DNA of 64,000 nucleotides from Rhodobacter sp. SY28-1 (GCF_005222785.1 NZ_STGH01000001.1:682001-746000); one strand, 5' to 3'. Shown: positions 45,364 through 56,544, counted from the first letter of the stretch. The notes: generated from the letters alone by a model not told the origin. A program made the numbers and translations.

Positions 45364-46406
45364 TTCGACGCTCCGGGAGGCGTGCGGCGGCGGAAAAGCT
45401 GCGCCGACAGGGGCGATTGCATGACAAGGATCACGATGATGACGGCGGATTTGACCACAAGATTGAACTGTGGGCTGAAGCCCGAGATCAGGATGCCGGT
45501 GTTCATCGCCTGGATGATCATCGCGCCAAGGACGGCCATCGGGATCGAGAAGCGCCCGCCCATCAGCGAGGTGCCGCCAATGACGACGGCGAGGATGGCG
45601 TCGAGTTCCAGCCAGAGGCCCGCGTTGTTGGCGTCGGCGCCCCGGATGTCCCCGGCGACGATCAGGCCCGAGATCGCGGCGCACAGGCCCGCGAAGGTGT
45701 AGACGATGAGAAGAAGCGCCCCGGCCGACAGGCCCGCAAAGCGCGCGGCGGACCGGTTGACGCCCACCGCCTCGATCAGAAGGCCAAGGGCGGTGCGGCG
45801 GACGATCAGGGTGGCGGCGATCATCATGACGGCGGCGATGACCACTGGCATCGGGAAGCCCAGGAACGACCCGGTGCCGATGAAGATCAGGACGGGGTCG
45901 CTGAAGGTGACGATGTAGCCTTCGGTCACCAACTGGGCGAGACCCCGGCCCGCGACCATCAGGACCAGCGTCGCGATGATCGGCTGGATTTCCAGCACGG
46001 TGACAAGGATCCCGTTCCACAGCCCGCAGATCAACCCCGTGCCAAGGGCCGCCAGCACGGCTATCCAGGCGGGATAGCCCGACGAGACCATGACGGCGGC
46101 AACGGCTCCACTGATCGCCATGACCGCGCCGACCGACAGGTCAACGCCCTTGGTCGCGATCACCATGGTCATGCCGATGGCGAGGATCGCAACGGGCGCG
46201 CCACGGTTCAGCACATCGATCAGGCTGCCGAAAAAGCGGCCGTCCTGCCAGGTGATGGTGAAGAAGCCGGGGAACAGGATCCAGTTGACCAGCAGGACGG
46301 CGGCCAGCGCGATGACCTGCGGCCGGGTGAAGAAATGGGTCAGGGGCCGCGAGGGCGGCAGGGGCGGCTGGGTGGTCGGTCGGATGTCGACGGTCGGGCG
46401 GGTCAC
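45360..46406 (-). CDS. ytfT: Sugar ABC transporter permease YtfT
   Basis: A 348-residue inner-membrane permease, the second subunit of the galactofuranose-type importer. AIGMTMVIATKGVDLSVGAVMAISGAVAAV is the signature, and VVIGGTSLMGGRFSIPMAVLGAMII the C-terminal motif. It overlaps both ytfR and yjfF by 4 bases, indicating a tightly coupled operon. Confidence 0.92.
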   Translation of the reverse strand: MTRPTVDIRPTTQPPLPPSRPLTHFFTRPQVIALAAVLLVNWILFPGFFTITWQDGRFFGSLIDVLNRGAPVAILAIGMTMVIATKGVDLSVGAVMAISGAVAAVMVSSGYPAWIAVLAALGTGLICGLWNGILVTVLEIQPIIATLVLMVAGRGLAQLVTEGYIVTFSDPVLIFIGTGSFLGFPMPVVIAAVMMIAATLIVRRTALGLLIEAVGVNRSAARFAGLSAGALLLIVYTFAGLCAAISGLIVAGDIRGADANNAGLWLELDAILAVVIGGTSLMGGRFSIPMAVLGAMIIQAMNTGILISGFSPQFNLVVKSAVIIVILVMQSPLSAQLFRRRTPPGASK

Positions 46407-47923
46407 GAGCGGGCCTCTTGTGGTGTTCCGGCGATGGCTTGCACGATTGCGTCGGGGGCGATGGCGTCGCCGTCAAGCTCGGCCACCATCTCGCGGTCGC
46501 GCATCACGACGACGCGGTTGGAATAGGCGACGACTTCGTCCAGTTCGGACGAGATGACGAAGAGGGCGAGGCCTTCTTCGCGCAGGCGGTTGATGGTGCG
46601 GACGATTTCGGCATGGGCGCCCACGTCGATGCCGCGCGTGGGCTCATCGAGGATCAGGAAGGTCGGGTCGATGGCCAGCCAGCGGGCGAGGATGACCTTC
46701 TGCTGGTTGCCCCCGGACAGGAGTTTCACCGGCATGTCATGGTTGGCGGCGCGGATGTCCAGGGCCTCGGCATAGCGGCCGGCAAGTTCGACCTGGTCCT
46801 CGCGGTTCAGGGCCTTGAACCAGCCCAGCTTGGCCTGCAGCGCGATGATGATGTTTTCGCGCACCGAAAGGTCGCCGAAGATGCCGTCGATCTTGCGGTC
46901 CTCGGGGCAGAAGCCGAAGCCCGCGGCCACGGCCTGCGCGGGGTTGCGGATGGTGACGGGCTGGCCGTCGACCAGGATCTGCCCGCCGTCCGAGCCATCG
47001 ACGCCGAACATCAGCCGCGCGACCTCGGTCCGGCCTGAGCCGAGGAGGCCCGCGACGCCCACGACCTCGCCTTCGTGGACGGTCAGGTCGAAGGGCAACA
47101 GGCCCTTGCGGTTTAACCCCTTGAAGGCGACGCGGACCTGGCCGCGGGTCGCCCCGGCCAGTGCGGTCGGGTGGTGTTCGAAGGCCACGTCCTTGCCCAG
47201 CATCATGCGGACGACATCAGTGGTGTTCAGCGTGTCCAGCGCCTGCGAGGCGACCTTCCTGCCGTTGCGCAGGATGGTGACGCGGTCGGCAAGGTCGAAG
47301 ACCTGATCCAGGAAATGGGTGATGAAGATGATCGCGAGGCCGTTGGCCTTCAGCCCGCGCACCACCTCGAACAGGCGCTGCACCTCGTTGCGGTCAAGGC
47401 TGGCGGTGGGTTCGTCAAGGACCAGGACCTTGCCCGACAGTTCCACCGCGCGGGCGATGGCGACGATCTGCTGGACGGCAACGGAGTATTCCGAAAGCTC
47501 GGCCCGGACGTCGATGTCGAGGCCGTAGCGCGACAGAAGCTCACGCGCCTGTGCGTCGATCTTCTTGCGGTCGACAAGGCCGAAGCGGGTCGGCTGCCGG
47601 CCGAGAAAAAGGTTTTCGGCGACTGAGCGGTTGGGCAGGAGGTTCACTTCCTGGTACACGGTGCCGATGCCGTAGCCCTGCCCGTGCAACGGGTCGCGCA
47701 GCGAAATGGGCTGGCCGTCGAGAAGCAGTTCGCCGCCGTCTGGCTGGTAGGCCCCGGTCAGGATCTTGATCAGGGTCGACTTGCCCGCACCGTTCTCGCC
47801 CAGAAGCGCATGCACTTCGCCGGCGTTGGCGGTGAAATCCACGGTGTCCAATGCGCGGTGCTGGCCGAAGATCTTGACGATCCCCCGCGCCTCCAGCACC
47901 GGCCTTGCGGCTGGCTCAGACAT
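46403..47923 (-). CDS. ytfR: Sugar ABC transporter ATP-binding protein YtfR
   Basis: A 506-residue protein with two fused ABC domains. In the first, LLGENGAGKSTLIK is Walker A, YSVAVQQIVAIARAV the signature region and VLVLDEPTASLD Walker B. In the second, the Walker A is degenerate (GLLGSGRTEVARL) and LLSGGNQQKVILARWLA and LILDEPTRGIDVG are intact, as is usual for sugar importers. ATG 47923 is chosen for the GGGAGGCGGGA ribosome site. Confidence 0.94.
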   Translation of the reverse strand: MSEPAARPVLEARGIVKIFGQHRALDTVDFTANAGEVHALLGENGAGKSTLIKILTGAYQPDGGELLLDGQPISLRDPLHGQGYGIGTVYQEVNLLPNRSVAENLFLGRQPTRFGLVDRKKIDAQARELLSRYGLDIDVRAELSEYSVAVQQIVAIARAVELSGKVLVLDEPTASLDRNEVQRLFEVVRGLKANGLAIIFITHFLDQVFDLADRVTILRNGRKVASQALDTLNTTDVVRMMLGKDVAFEHHPTALAGATRGQVRVAFKGLNRKGLLPFDLTVHEGEVVGVAGLLGSGRTEVARLMFGVDGSDGGQILVDGQPVTIRNPAQAVAAGFGFCPEDRKIDGIFGDLSVRENIIIALQAKLGWFKALNREDQVELAGRYAEALDIRAANHDMPVKLLSGGNQQKVILARWLAIDPTFLILDEPTRGIDVGAHAEIVRTINRLREEGLALFVISSELDEVVAYSNRVVVMRDREMVAELDGDAIAPDAIVQAIAGTPQEARS

Positions 47924-47979
47924 TCCCGCCTCCCTCATCTTTCAGGCAACTGTCCGCTTATCCTGCGGATAATGCAATT

Positions 47980-48013
47980 CCGCCGGGCAAAGCCCCTCAG
48001 CTTTGCCCGGCGG
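47980..48013 (-). terminator. Long stem-loop between ytfQ and ytfR
   Basis: A perfect 14-bp stem, CCGCCGGGCAAAGC (47980-47993) and GCTTTGCCCGGCGG (48000-48013), with a 6-base loop. It lies 18 bases after the ytfQ stop in the sense of transcription. No T-run follows, so it fits a 3'-end-stabilising element or partial terminator that raises binding-protein levels over the rest of the operon. Confidence 0.8.
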
Positions 48014-48030
48014 CACCTCGGGGAGGAAAC

Positions 48031-49002
48031 CTAGTATCCGAGGCCTTTGCGGCGGTCGTATTCGCCCTGCGGATCGTCAGCCGGGGTGTACAACTTCGAT
48101 TCCGTGATGATGAACTTCTCGGGCACGGTGCCGTTGTTCAGATAGGCGTCCAGCGCCGCGAAGGCTGGGCCCGCCATGTTCGGCGTCAGTTCGACCGTGG
48201 CGTTGGCTTCACCGGCGACCATCGCGGCGAAGATATCGGGGACCGCGTCGATCGAGACGACGAGGATATCCGTGCCCGGCTTCAGGCCTGCGTCCTTGAT
48301 CGCCTGGATCGCGCCCACGGCCATGTCGTCGTTGTGGGCGTAGACCGCGCAGATGTTCTTGCCGCCGTCTTCGGCCTTGATGAAGCCTTCCATGACTTCC
48401 TTGCCCTTGGAACGGGTGAAGTCGCCGGTCTGGCTGCGGGTGATCGTCAGGTTGGCCTTGCCCGCCAGCGCCTCTTCAAAGCCCTGCTTGCGGTTGATCG
48501 CGGGCGAGGAGCCCACGGTGCCCTGCAGTTCGACCACGTTGCACTGCTTGTCGCCGACAGCGCCGACCAGCCATTCACCGGCGACGCGGCCTTCCTTGAC
48601 CTGGTCAGAGGCGACCGAGGTCAGATACAGGTCTTCCGGGCCTTCGATGCCGCGGTCCAGAAGGACGACGGGGATGTTGGCCTCTTTGGCTTCGGTCAGA
48701 ACCTCTTCCCAGCCGGTGGCCACGACCGGGGCAACCAGGATCGCGTCGACGCCCTGGGCGATGAAGCCGCGGATCGCCTTGATCTGGTTTTCCTGCTTTT
48801 GCTGGGCGTCGGCAAACTTGAGGTCGATCCCCAGTTCAGCGGCGACCTGCTTGGTCACCGAGGTCTCGGCGGCACGCCAGCCTGACTCCGACCCGATCTG
48901 CGAGAAGCCGATGACCTTGCCCTGCAGGCCTTCGGCGTAGGCGGCCGAAAGCAACAGCCCGCTCAGTCCCGCGCCAAGCGCGAGAGTCTTGAAAACGTTC
49001 AT
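48031..49002 (-). CDS. ytfQ: Sugar ABC transporter substrate-binding protein YtfQ
   Basis: A 323-residue periplasmic protein. The signal peptide MNVFKTLALGAGLSGLLLSAAYAE precedes GKVIGFSQIGSESGWRAAETSV, typical of YtfQ, which binds galactofuranose in E. coli. LLDRGIEGPEDLYLTSVASD and VYAHNDDMAVGAIQAIKDAG continue the type-I fold. GGGAGGAAAA precedes ATG 49002. First gene of ytfQRT-yjfF-gntR. Confidence 0.93.
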   Translation of the reverse strand: MNVFKTLALGAGLSGLLLSAAYAEGLQGKVIGFSQIGSESGWRAAETSVTKQVAAELGIDLKFADAQQKQENQIKAIRGFIAQGVDAILVAPVVATGWEEVLTEAKEANIPVVLLDRGIEGPEDLYLTSVASDQVKEGRVAGEWLVGAVGDKQCNVVELQGTVGSSPAINRKQGFEEALAGKANLTITRSQTGDFTRSKGKEVMEGFIKAEDGGKNICAVYAHNDDMAVGAIQAIKDAGLKPGTDILVVSIDAVPDIFAAMVAGEANATVELTPNMAGPAFAALDAYLNNGTVPEKFIITESKLYTPADDPQGEYDRRKGLGY

Positions 49003-49065
49003 GATTTTCCTCCCGATGGAAACTTTGGCCACTCTCCTCAGGGTGGCTGCAAGGACGTTAGCAAA

Positions 49066-49074
49066 AGTATTACT
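49066..49074. promoter_or_regulatory. AT-rich palindrome upstream of ytfQ, possible GntR operator
   Basis: AGTATTACT is a short perfect palindrome in the only AT-rich tract ahead of ytfQ, 64 bases from its start. FadR-type GntR regulators bind short imperfect palindromes near promoters. Weak evidence. Confidence 0.3.
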
Positions 49075-49345
49075 ATATGCAACAGATTTGTTCCGAGGCC
49101 CTTTGGCACGGTCCGCGGCCCAAGGGCCTGCGCAACGATGGTGTGTAGTCTGCATGCAAAATCCGTAGCTTGACCGCTGAGTCCGTAGGGTGGTTCCGGC
49201 AGACACGACCGACCGGCAATCCGCAGCCCTGCCAGACGGGGGACGCCGCATCTTATGGCGCGGTCCCGAAAAGCCACCCCTGCAGATTTGTGCCACAGTC
49301 TCCCGCGATTGCAGAAGATTCGCGACACTGCCCCTGTGGCAAGAG

Positions 49346-49374
49346 TTGCAGGCCGGAAAGCGCCCTCCTATATA
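49346..49374 (+). promoter_or_regulatory. Promoter of dnaK
   Basis: TTGCAG (49346-49351) and TATATA (49369-49374) are separated by 17 bases, about 110 bases before the dnaK ATG. The elements fit sigma70; the preceding context was not close enough to a heat-shock sigma32 consensus (CTTGAA…CCCATNTA) to claim it. Confidence 0.6.
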
Positions 49375-49484
49375 CGCCACACACGGGCGTCAGGCCGCCA
49401 GACCTGACGTCTTTTCTCAAGGTGGGGATGCCTGCTTCTCAAGGGTCCTTGCCGGAACATCGCCTGAAGTAAAGGGATACACAC

Positions 49485-51392
<1,908 letters not shown>

Positions 51393-51410
51393 CACCGCGC
51401 GAATCGGAGG

Positions 51411-51438
51411 AAGGGCGGTCTGGCAACGGACCGCCCTT
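51411..51438 (+). terminator. Hairpin between dnaK and dnaJ
   Basis: AAGGGCGGTC (51411-51420) pairs with GACCGCCCTT (51429-51438) around an 8-base loop, in the 72-base dnaK-dnaJ gap. It likely reduces readthrough, setting DnaJ below DnaK. Confidence 0.7.
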
Positions 51439-51464
51439 CGCCGGTTCCACTTGGGGATTTTGCC

Positions 51465-52613
51465 GTGGCAAAGCGTGACTATTACGAGGTGCTTGGCGTC
51501 AAGAAGGGGGCTTCGGCTGAAGAGCTGAAGAAGGCTTATCGCACCAAGGCGAAAGAGCTGCATCCCGACCGCAACGCCGACAATCCGCAGGCCGAGGCCC
51601 AGTTCAAGGAAGTGAACGAGGCCTACGACTGCCTGAAGGACGACCAGAAGAAGGCGGCCTATGACCGCTTCGGCCATGCCGCGTTCGAGAACGGCATGGG
51701 CGGCGGCCCGCGATCCGGGGCCTATGGCCAGCAGGGCGATTTCGCTTCGGCGTTTTCCGACGTGTTCGAGGACCTGTTCGGCGATTTCATGGGCCGGGGT
51801 GGCGGCGGCGGTGGTCGGTCGCGGGCGCAGCGCGGCTCGGACCTGCGCTACAACCTGCGTGTTTCCCTGGAGGAGGCCTATACCGGCGTCCAGAAGACGA
51901 TCCAGGTCCCGACCTCGGTCACCTGCGATACCTGTCATGGGTCCGGGGCGGAAGGCGGGGCAGAGCCCGTCACCTGCCCGACCTGCAACGGCATGGGCAA
52001 GGTCCGGGCGCAGCAGGGCTTCTTCACCATCGAACGCACCTGCCATCAGTGCAACGGCATGGGCCAGATCATCAAGAACCCTTGCCGCACCTGCGGTGGC
52101 CAGGGCCGGATGCAGAAGGAAAAGCAGCTGTCGGTGAACATCCCGCAGGGGGTGGAAACCGGCACGCGGATCCGGCTGGCGGGCGAGGGCGAGGCGGGCC
52201 TGCGCGGCGGGCCGAATGGCGATCTGTACATCTTCATCGAGGTGAAGGAACACGCGCTGTTCCAGCGGGACGGCGTGCATCTCTTCTGCCGGGTGCCGGT
52301 TTCGATGCCCACGGCGGCGCTGGGCGGTGAGATCGAGGTGCCCACGATCGACGGCGGCAAGGCGCGGGTCAAGGTCCCAGCCGGGGCGCAGTCGGGCAAG
52401 CAGATGCGGCTTCGGATGAAGGGGATGCCGGCGCTGCGGTCGTCGAACACCGGGGACATGGTGATCGAGCTGGCGGTGGAGACTCCGGTGAACCTGACTT
52501 CACGGCAGCGGGAACTCTTGCGCGAGTTCGAGAAGCTGAGCGAGGAGAACAACCCCGAAAGCTCCAGCTTTTTCAGCAAGGTCAAGGGCTTCTGGGACGG
52601 GATGAAGGGCTGA
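51465..52613 (+). CDS. dnaJ: Chaperone protein DnaJ
   Basis: A 382-residue Hsp40 co-chaperone. The J domain (1-70) has [15 protein letters not shown] with the HPD triad, then a Gly/Phe-rich segment ([10 protein letters not shown]), four zinc-binding CxxCxGxG repeats ([32 protein letters not shown]) and the C-terminal substrate domains. The start is GTG 51465. Downstream of dnaK. Confidence 0.97.
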   Translation: MAKRDYYEVLGVKKGASAEELKKAYRTKAKELHPDRNADNPQAEAQFKEVNEAYDCLKDDQKKAAYDRFGHAAFENGMGGGPRSGAYGQQGDFASAFSDVFEDLFGDFMGRGGGGGGRSRAQRGSDLRYNLRVSLEEAYTGVQKTIQVPTSVTCDTCHGSGAEGGAEPVTCPTCNGMGKVRAQQGFFTIERTCHQCNGMGQIIKNPCRTCGGQGRMQKEKQLSVNIPQGVETGTRIRLAGEGEAGLRGGPNGDLYIFIEVKEHALFQRDGVHLFCRVPVSMPTAALGGEIEVPTIDGGKARVKVPAGAQSGKQMRLRMKGMPALRSSNTGDMVIELAVETPVNLTSRQRELLREFEKLSEENNPESSSFFSKVKGFWDGMKG

Positions 52614-52620
52614 CCCGTTC

Positions 52621-52647
52621 GTAGGGTGGGCAAATTGTCCACCTTAC
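52621..52647. repeat. Palindromic repeat after dnaJ
   Basis: GTAGGGTGGGCAA and TTGTCCACCTTAC form an imperfect inverted repeat (11 of 13 matches) 7 bases after the dnaJ stop. Its TTGTCCACC core is shared with the palindromes at 2980 and 34447, so it may be another member of that family. It could also end dnaJ transcription, though no T-run follows. Confidence 0.5.
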
Positions 52648-52693
52648 TGGCGGACCTCTGCCGTTAACCGTTTCTCAACCATGTGGCGGCAGG

Positions 52694-53467
52694 ATGGCCC
52701 GCATGGTCGCGTCGTTCAACGAACCCTTTCTACCCCTTGTCGTTTCCCCAGGCGACGAGGACGAGGCGCAGCCGTCCGTGCTCACCGGGCGGCTGCCATC
52801 CTACATTTCCGACCACCGCCTACGCCTGCGGGATCGCTTCACGCAAGGCGGCGGGGCGGCGCTGCCGGATTATGAGCTACTGGAACTGATCCTTTTCCGC
52901 GCTATCCCCCGACAGGACGTGAAGCCCCTCGCACGGCTCCTCCTCGACACGTTTGGCGACTTCAACCGGGTCATCACCGCCTCTCCCGCCCGCTTGCAGA
53001 TGGTCAAGGGTGCCGGTCCCGCCGTGGTTTTGGAACTGAAGCTGGTCGAGGCCGCCGCGCAACGGATGATGCGGGCGCGGGTGATCCAGAAGCCCCTTCT
53101 GTCGTCGTGGGACGCCCTCCTTGACTACTGCCACACCACGATGGCGCATCGTGAGACGGAGCAGTTCCGCGTTCTCTTCCTTGACCGCAAGAACGTGCTG
53201 ATCGCGGATGAGGAACAGGCCAAGGGCACCGTCGACCACGTCCCCGTCTACCCGCGCGAAATCGTCAAGCGGGCGCTGGAGCTGAACGCCAGCGCGCTCA
53301 TCCTCGTCCACAACCACCCCTCGGGCGACCCCACGCCTTCGGACGCTGATCTGTCGATGACCCACCAGGTCAAGGACGCCTGCGAGGCGCTGGGCCTTAC
53401 CCTCCACGACCATCTCATCATCGGCAAATCGCGCGAATTGAGCTTCCGCTCACAGGGCTACCTTTAG
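52694..53467 (+). CDS. radC: RadC family (JAB1/MPN domain) protein
   Basis: A 257-residue protein. Helix-hairpin-helix (about 50-115: YELLELILFRAIPRQDVKPLARLLLDTFG, MVKGAGPAVVLELK) followed by a JAMM metalloenzyme-like domain with HNHPSGDPTPSDAD. Historically named for DNA repair, its real role is unclear. ATG 52694; the N-terminal 30 residues are unconserved. Confidence 0.93.
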   Translation: MARMVASFNEPFLPLVVSPGDEDEAQPSVLTGRLPSYISDHRLRLRDRFTQGGGAALPDYELLELILFRAIPRQDVKPLARLLLDTFGDFNRVITASPARLQMVKGAGPAVVLELKLVEAAAQRMMRARVIQKPLLSSWDALLDYCHTTMAHRETEQFRVLFLDRKNVLIADEEQAKGTVDHVPVYPREIVKRALELNASALILVHNHPSGDPTPSDADLSMTHQVKDACEALGLTLHDHLIIGKSRELSFRSQGYL

Positions 53468-53493
53468 CTCACGGGTTGCGCTACCGATAGCGC

Positions 53494-54177
53494 ATGAGCG
53501 AGTTCGACCTAGTCATCTTCGACTGCGACGGTGTGCTGATCGACAGCGAGATCATCAGTGCGCGGATGCTGGTGGCCGAACTCTTGCGGCTCGGCCTTGC
53601 CATCGACCTGGCTTACGTCGAACGGCACTTCCTTGGCCGTAGCTATCCCGTGGTCATGGAAACGATCCGCCGCGAGTTCGGCCTCGACCTGCCGCCGGAG
53701 TTCGAGGCGCAGTACCGGGAATCGCTCCTCGCCGCCTTCCGGACCGAGTTGAAGGTCGTTCCGCATGTTCATGATGTGCTGACGGGTATCGGCGCTCCGT
53801 TCTGCGTCGCCACCTCCTCCAGTCCCCGGAGGGTTGAGATGTCGCTGAAGCTCGTCGGCCTCAGCGATCTGGTCGGCGACCGGGTATTCACCTCCACCAT
53901 GGTCGCGCGCGGCAAGCCTGCGCCCGACCTGTTCCTTTTCGCCGCCGAGCAGATGGGGGCCGCGCCGGGCCGAACGCTGGTGATCGAAGACAGCCTGACC
54001 GGCATCCGTGCCGGGCTGGCGGCCGGGATGACAGTCTGGCGCTTCACCGGCGGAAGTCACCTTGGCCCTGATGCCCCTGCAGAGCCAGAGGACGCGCGCC
54101 CGCACCGCAGGCTTGCGAGCTTTGCCGAGTTCTTCCAGATTGCCCCCGGTCTGAAATCCGCGAGACTTAAGGCATGA
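53494..54177 (+). CDS. HAD-family phosphatase/phosphoglucomutase-like protein
   Basis: A 227-residue cytosolic hydrolase: FDCDGVLIDSE (nucleophile Asp), ATSSSPRR, GKPAPDLFL and IEDSLTGIRAG are HAD motifs I-IV, with a helical cap between. It resembles beta-phosphoglucomutase-type sugar phosphatases. Its stop overlaps the start of the SorC-family regulator (ATGA), so it belongs to the polyol locus; a HAD gene also accompanies the R. sphaeroides smo operon as far as I recall. The substrate is unknown, probably a sugar or polyol phosphate. Confidence 0.87.
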   Translation: MSEFDLVIFDCDGVLIDSEIISARMLVAELLRLGLAIDLAYVERHFLGRSYPVVMETIRREFGLDLPPEFEAQYRESLLAAFRTELKVVPHVHDVLTGIGAPFCVATSSSPRRVEMSLKLVGLSDLVGDRVFTSTMVARGKPAPDLFLFAAEQMGAAPGRTLVIEDSLTGIRAGLAAGMTVWRFTGGSHLGPDAPAEPEDARPHRRLASFAEFFQIAPGLKSARLKA

Positions 54178-55121
54178 GCGTCGAGCCAACCTTGCAGGAC
54201 GAAGCCGCCCGGGCGGGGTGGCTGTACTATGTTGCGGGCATGACCCAGGATCAGATCGCCACCGAGCTGGGGGTCAGCCGCCAGCGGGCGCAGCGACTGG
54301 TCAGCCGGGCGATGGCCGAGGGGCTGATCCATGTCCGGCTGAACCACCGGATCGGGGCCTGCCTGGACCTGGAGGCCGCGCTTCGTGACCGGTTCGTGCT
54401 GGACCGGGTCCGCGTGGCCCCAGGGCTTGGGCCGGGGGCCGACCCCGTGCGCGCGATTGCCCCGGCGGCGGCGGCGGAACTGGAGCGCTTTCTGCGGATG
54501 CCCGAACCGCTGGTGATCGCGCTGGGGACGGGGCGCGCGATGCGAGGCATGGTCGACGCGATGGTTGAGATCGAGGCGCCACAGCACCGCCTGGTCTCCC
54601 TCATTGGCAACATCGCGCCGGATGGCTCGGCCAGCTTCTTCGACGTGGTGATGCGCATCGCCGACAAGGTGCGCGCGCCGCATTACCCGATGCCGGTCCC
54701 GGTTATCAGCCCGACGGCCGAGGAGAACGCTGCCTTCCACCGCTTGCCGCCGGTGCAGAAGGTGGTGGCCCTTGCCGAGGCGGCGGATGTGGTCTTCGTG
54801 GGCGTCGGACAGATGTCGAACGATGCGCCTTTGCTGGCCGATGGTTTCGTCAGCCGCGACGAACTGGATGAGATGCAGGCCGCAGGGGCGGCGGGCGAAG
54901 TGGCGGGCTGGGTCTTCGATTCGGAGGGGCGTTACCTGGATCTGGGCACCAACCGGCGGACCGGAGGAGTGCGGGTGTCGCAGGGCCTGGACCGCCCCTC
55001 GATCGGGATTGCTGCAGGTGCATCCAAGGTTCCGGCGATCCATGCGGCGATAAAATCCAAGATCATCAATGGGCTGGTGACCGACGAGCCCAGCGCTCGG
55101 GCACTTCTGTCCCGTATCTGA
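54174..55121 (+). CDS. smoC: SorC-family sugar-binding transcriptional regulator (polyol operon)
   Basis: A 315-residue regulator with an N-terminal HTH (GMTQDQIATELGVSRQRAQRLVSRAM, about 23-48) and a C-terminal sugar-binding domain (about 70-313) of the DeoR/SorC effector fold, with LIALGTGRAMRGM-like loop (VIALGTGRAM) and AADVVFVGVGQM. It precedes the smoE promoter region and probably senses sorbitol, mannitol or a phosphate derivative. The gene name follows its place in the polyol operon. Confidence 0.88.
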   Translation: MSVEPTLQDEAARAGWLYYVAGMTQDQIATELGVSRQRAQRLVSRAMAEGLIHVRLNHRIGACLDLEAALRDRFVLDRVRVAPGLGPGADPVRAIAPAAAAELERFLRMPEPLVIALGTGRAMRGMVDAMVEIEAPQHRLVSLIGNIAPDGSASFFDVVMRIADKVRAPHYPMPVPVISPTAEENAAFHRLPPVQKVVALAEAADVVFVGVGQMSNDAPLLADGFVSRDELDEMQAAGAAGEVAGWVFDSEGRYLDLGTNRRTGGVRVSQGLDRPSIGIAAGASKVPAIHAAIKSKIINGLVTDEPSARALLSRI

Positions 55122-55149
55122 CCTTCGCAGCTGCGGCGGAAGAGGGGGC

Positions 55150-55203
55150 TTGACGACTCCGGGTCAGTTGTGAGCATTTACCCATCAGGCGATGATTTGC
55201 TCA
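55150..55203 (+). promoter_or_regulatory. smoE promoter/operator region
   Basis: TTGACG at 55150-55155 is a candidate -35. An inverted pair, TGAGCA (55171-55176) and TGCTCA (55198-55203), lies in the last 60 bases before smoE and overlaps where the -10 would be. That spacing fits a SorC-type regulator bound across the promoter. Inference from position and symmetry. Confidence 0.5.
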
Positions 55204-55226
55204 TACGCTGATCCAGGGAGGATTAC

Positions 55227-56537
55227 ATGACCAAGACGCTTCGCGCCCTTATGGGTGCAACGGCCCTTGTCGCGCTTGCGGGCGTGGCCAGTGCCGAGAC
55301 CACCATTACTGTCGCTACCGTGAACAATGGCGACATGGTCCGGATGCAGGGCCTGATGGATGACTTCAACGCCAAGCACCCCGACATCAAGGTCGAGTGG
55401 GTGACGCTGGAAGAGAACGTCCTGCGCCAGAACGTGACGACCGACATCGCCACCGGCGGTGGCCAGTATGACGTCATCACCATCGGCACCTACGAGGTTC
55501 CGATCTGGGGCAAGCAAGGCTGGCTGGAAAGCCTGAACGACCTGCCCGCCGAATACGACGTCGACGACCTGCTGCCGGCAATCCGTGGCGGTCTGACCGT
55601 GGACGGCAACCTTTTCGCCGCGCCGTTCTATGGCGAATCCTCGATGGTGATGTACCGCAAGGACCTGATGGAAGCCGCCGGGATGACCATGCCCGACGCG
55701 CCGACCTGGGCTGACATCGAAGCCGCCGCCAAGGCGATGACCAACCGCGACGCCGACATCAACGGCATCTGCCTGCGCGGCAAGGCTGGCTGGGGCGAGA
55801 ACATGGCCTTCCTGACCGCCATGTCGAACTCGTTCGGCGCGCGCTGGTTCGATGAGGCCTGGGTGCCCCAGTTCGACCAGCCCGAGTGGAAGGCGACCTT
55901 GGACTTCTATCTGAACCTGATGAACAACTACGGCCCCGCAGGCGCGTCGAACAACGGGTTCAACGAAAACCTGACGCTGTTCAACCAGGGCAAGTGCGGC
56001 ATGTGGATCGACGCCACTGTTGCTGCGTCCTTCGTGACCGGCAAGGATTCGACCGTGGCCGACAAGGTCGGTTTCGCTCTGGCCCCCGACAATGGTCTGG
56101 GCAAGCGCGGCAACTGGCTTTGGGCGTGGTCGCTGGCGGTTCCGGCATCGTCGGATGCCAAGGCCGAAGCCAAGATCTTCATCGACTGGGCGACCAACAA
56201 GGACTACCTGGCGCTCGTCGCCTCGAAAGAAGGCTGGGCCAACGTTCCTCCGGGAACCCGGACCTCGCTCTACTCGAACGAGGAATACGCCAAGGTTCCG
56301 TTCGCCAAGATGACGATCGACAGCATCAACTCGGCTGACCCGACTGCGCCGACCGTGAAGCCGGTCCCGTATGTGGGCGTCCAGTTCGTGGCCATCCCGG
56401 AATTCCAAGGACTGGGCACCACGGTGGGCGAAATCTTCTCGGCGGCACTGGCCGGGTCGAAGACTGCTGACGAAGCTCTGGCCGAGGCGCAGGCCGTGGT
56501 CACCGACGAGATGAAGGCCGCAGGCTACATCCAGTAA
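55227..56537 (+). CDS. smoE: Polyol (sorbitol/mannitol) ABC transporter substrate-binding protein
   Basis: A 436-residue periplasmic protein. The signal peptide MTKTLRALMGATALVALAGVASAE is followed by a class-I sugar-binding fold (extracellular solute-binding family 1): TITVATVNNGDMVRMQGLMDDFNAKHPDIKVEWV, then LFAAPFYGESSMVMYRKDL. The arrangement smoE-F-G-K-S-mtlK fits the sorbitol/mannitol transporter of R. sphaeroides. GGGAGGA ribosome site. Confidence 0.92.
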   Translation: MTKTLRALMGATALVALAGVASAETTITVATVNNGDMVRMQGLMDDFNAKHPDIKVEWVTLEENVLRQNVTTDIATGGGQYDVITIGTYEVPIWGKQGWLESLNDLPAEYDVDDLLPAIRGGLTVDGNLFAAPFYGESSMVMYRKDLMEAAGMTMPDAPTWADIEAAAKAMTNRDADINGICLRGKAGWGENMAFLTAMSNSFGARWFDEAWVPQFDQPEWKATLDFYLNLMNNYGPAGASNNGFNENLTLFNQGKCGMWIDATVAASFVTGKDSTVADKVGFALAPDNGLGKRGNWLWAWSLAVPASSDAKAEAKIFIDWATNKDYLALVASKEGWANVPPGTRTSLYSNEEYAKVPFAKMTIDSINSADPTAPTVKPVPYVGVQFVAIPEFQGLGTTVGEIFSAALAGSKTADEALAEAQAVVTDEMKAAGYIQ

Positions 56538-56544
56538 CACCGAC

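Larger units (their letters stand above)
49003..49484. other. Divergent regulatory region between ytfQ and dnaK
   Basis: This 482-base region holds the two divergent promoters. An AT-rich tract (49060-49090) near ytfQ has a short palindrome, and the dnaK promoter is at 49346-49374. No gene is supported in between; open frames there lack ribosome sites. Confidence 0.6.

Noticed and set aside
44404-46020. Long yjfF frame starting at 46020
   Set aside because: The extra 219 codons are antisense-like and overlap ytfT; ATG 45363 overlaps the ytfT stop and gives a family-length protein.
49300-49380. Heat-shock sigma32 promoter for dnaK
   Set aside because: The hexamers fit sigma70 (TTGCAG, TATATA) better; no CTTGAA/CCCATNTA-type pair was seen.
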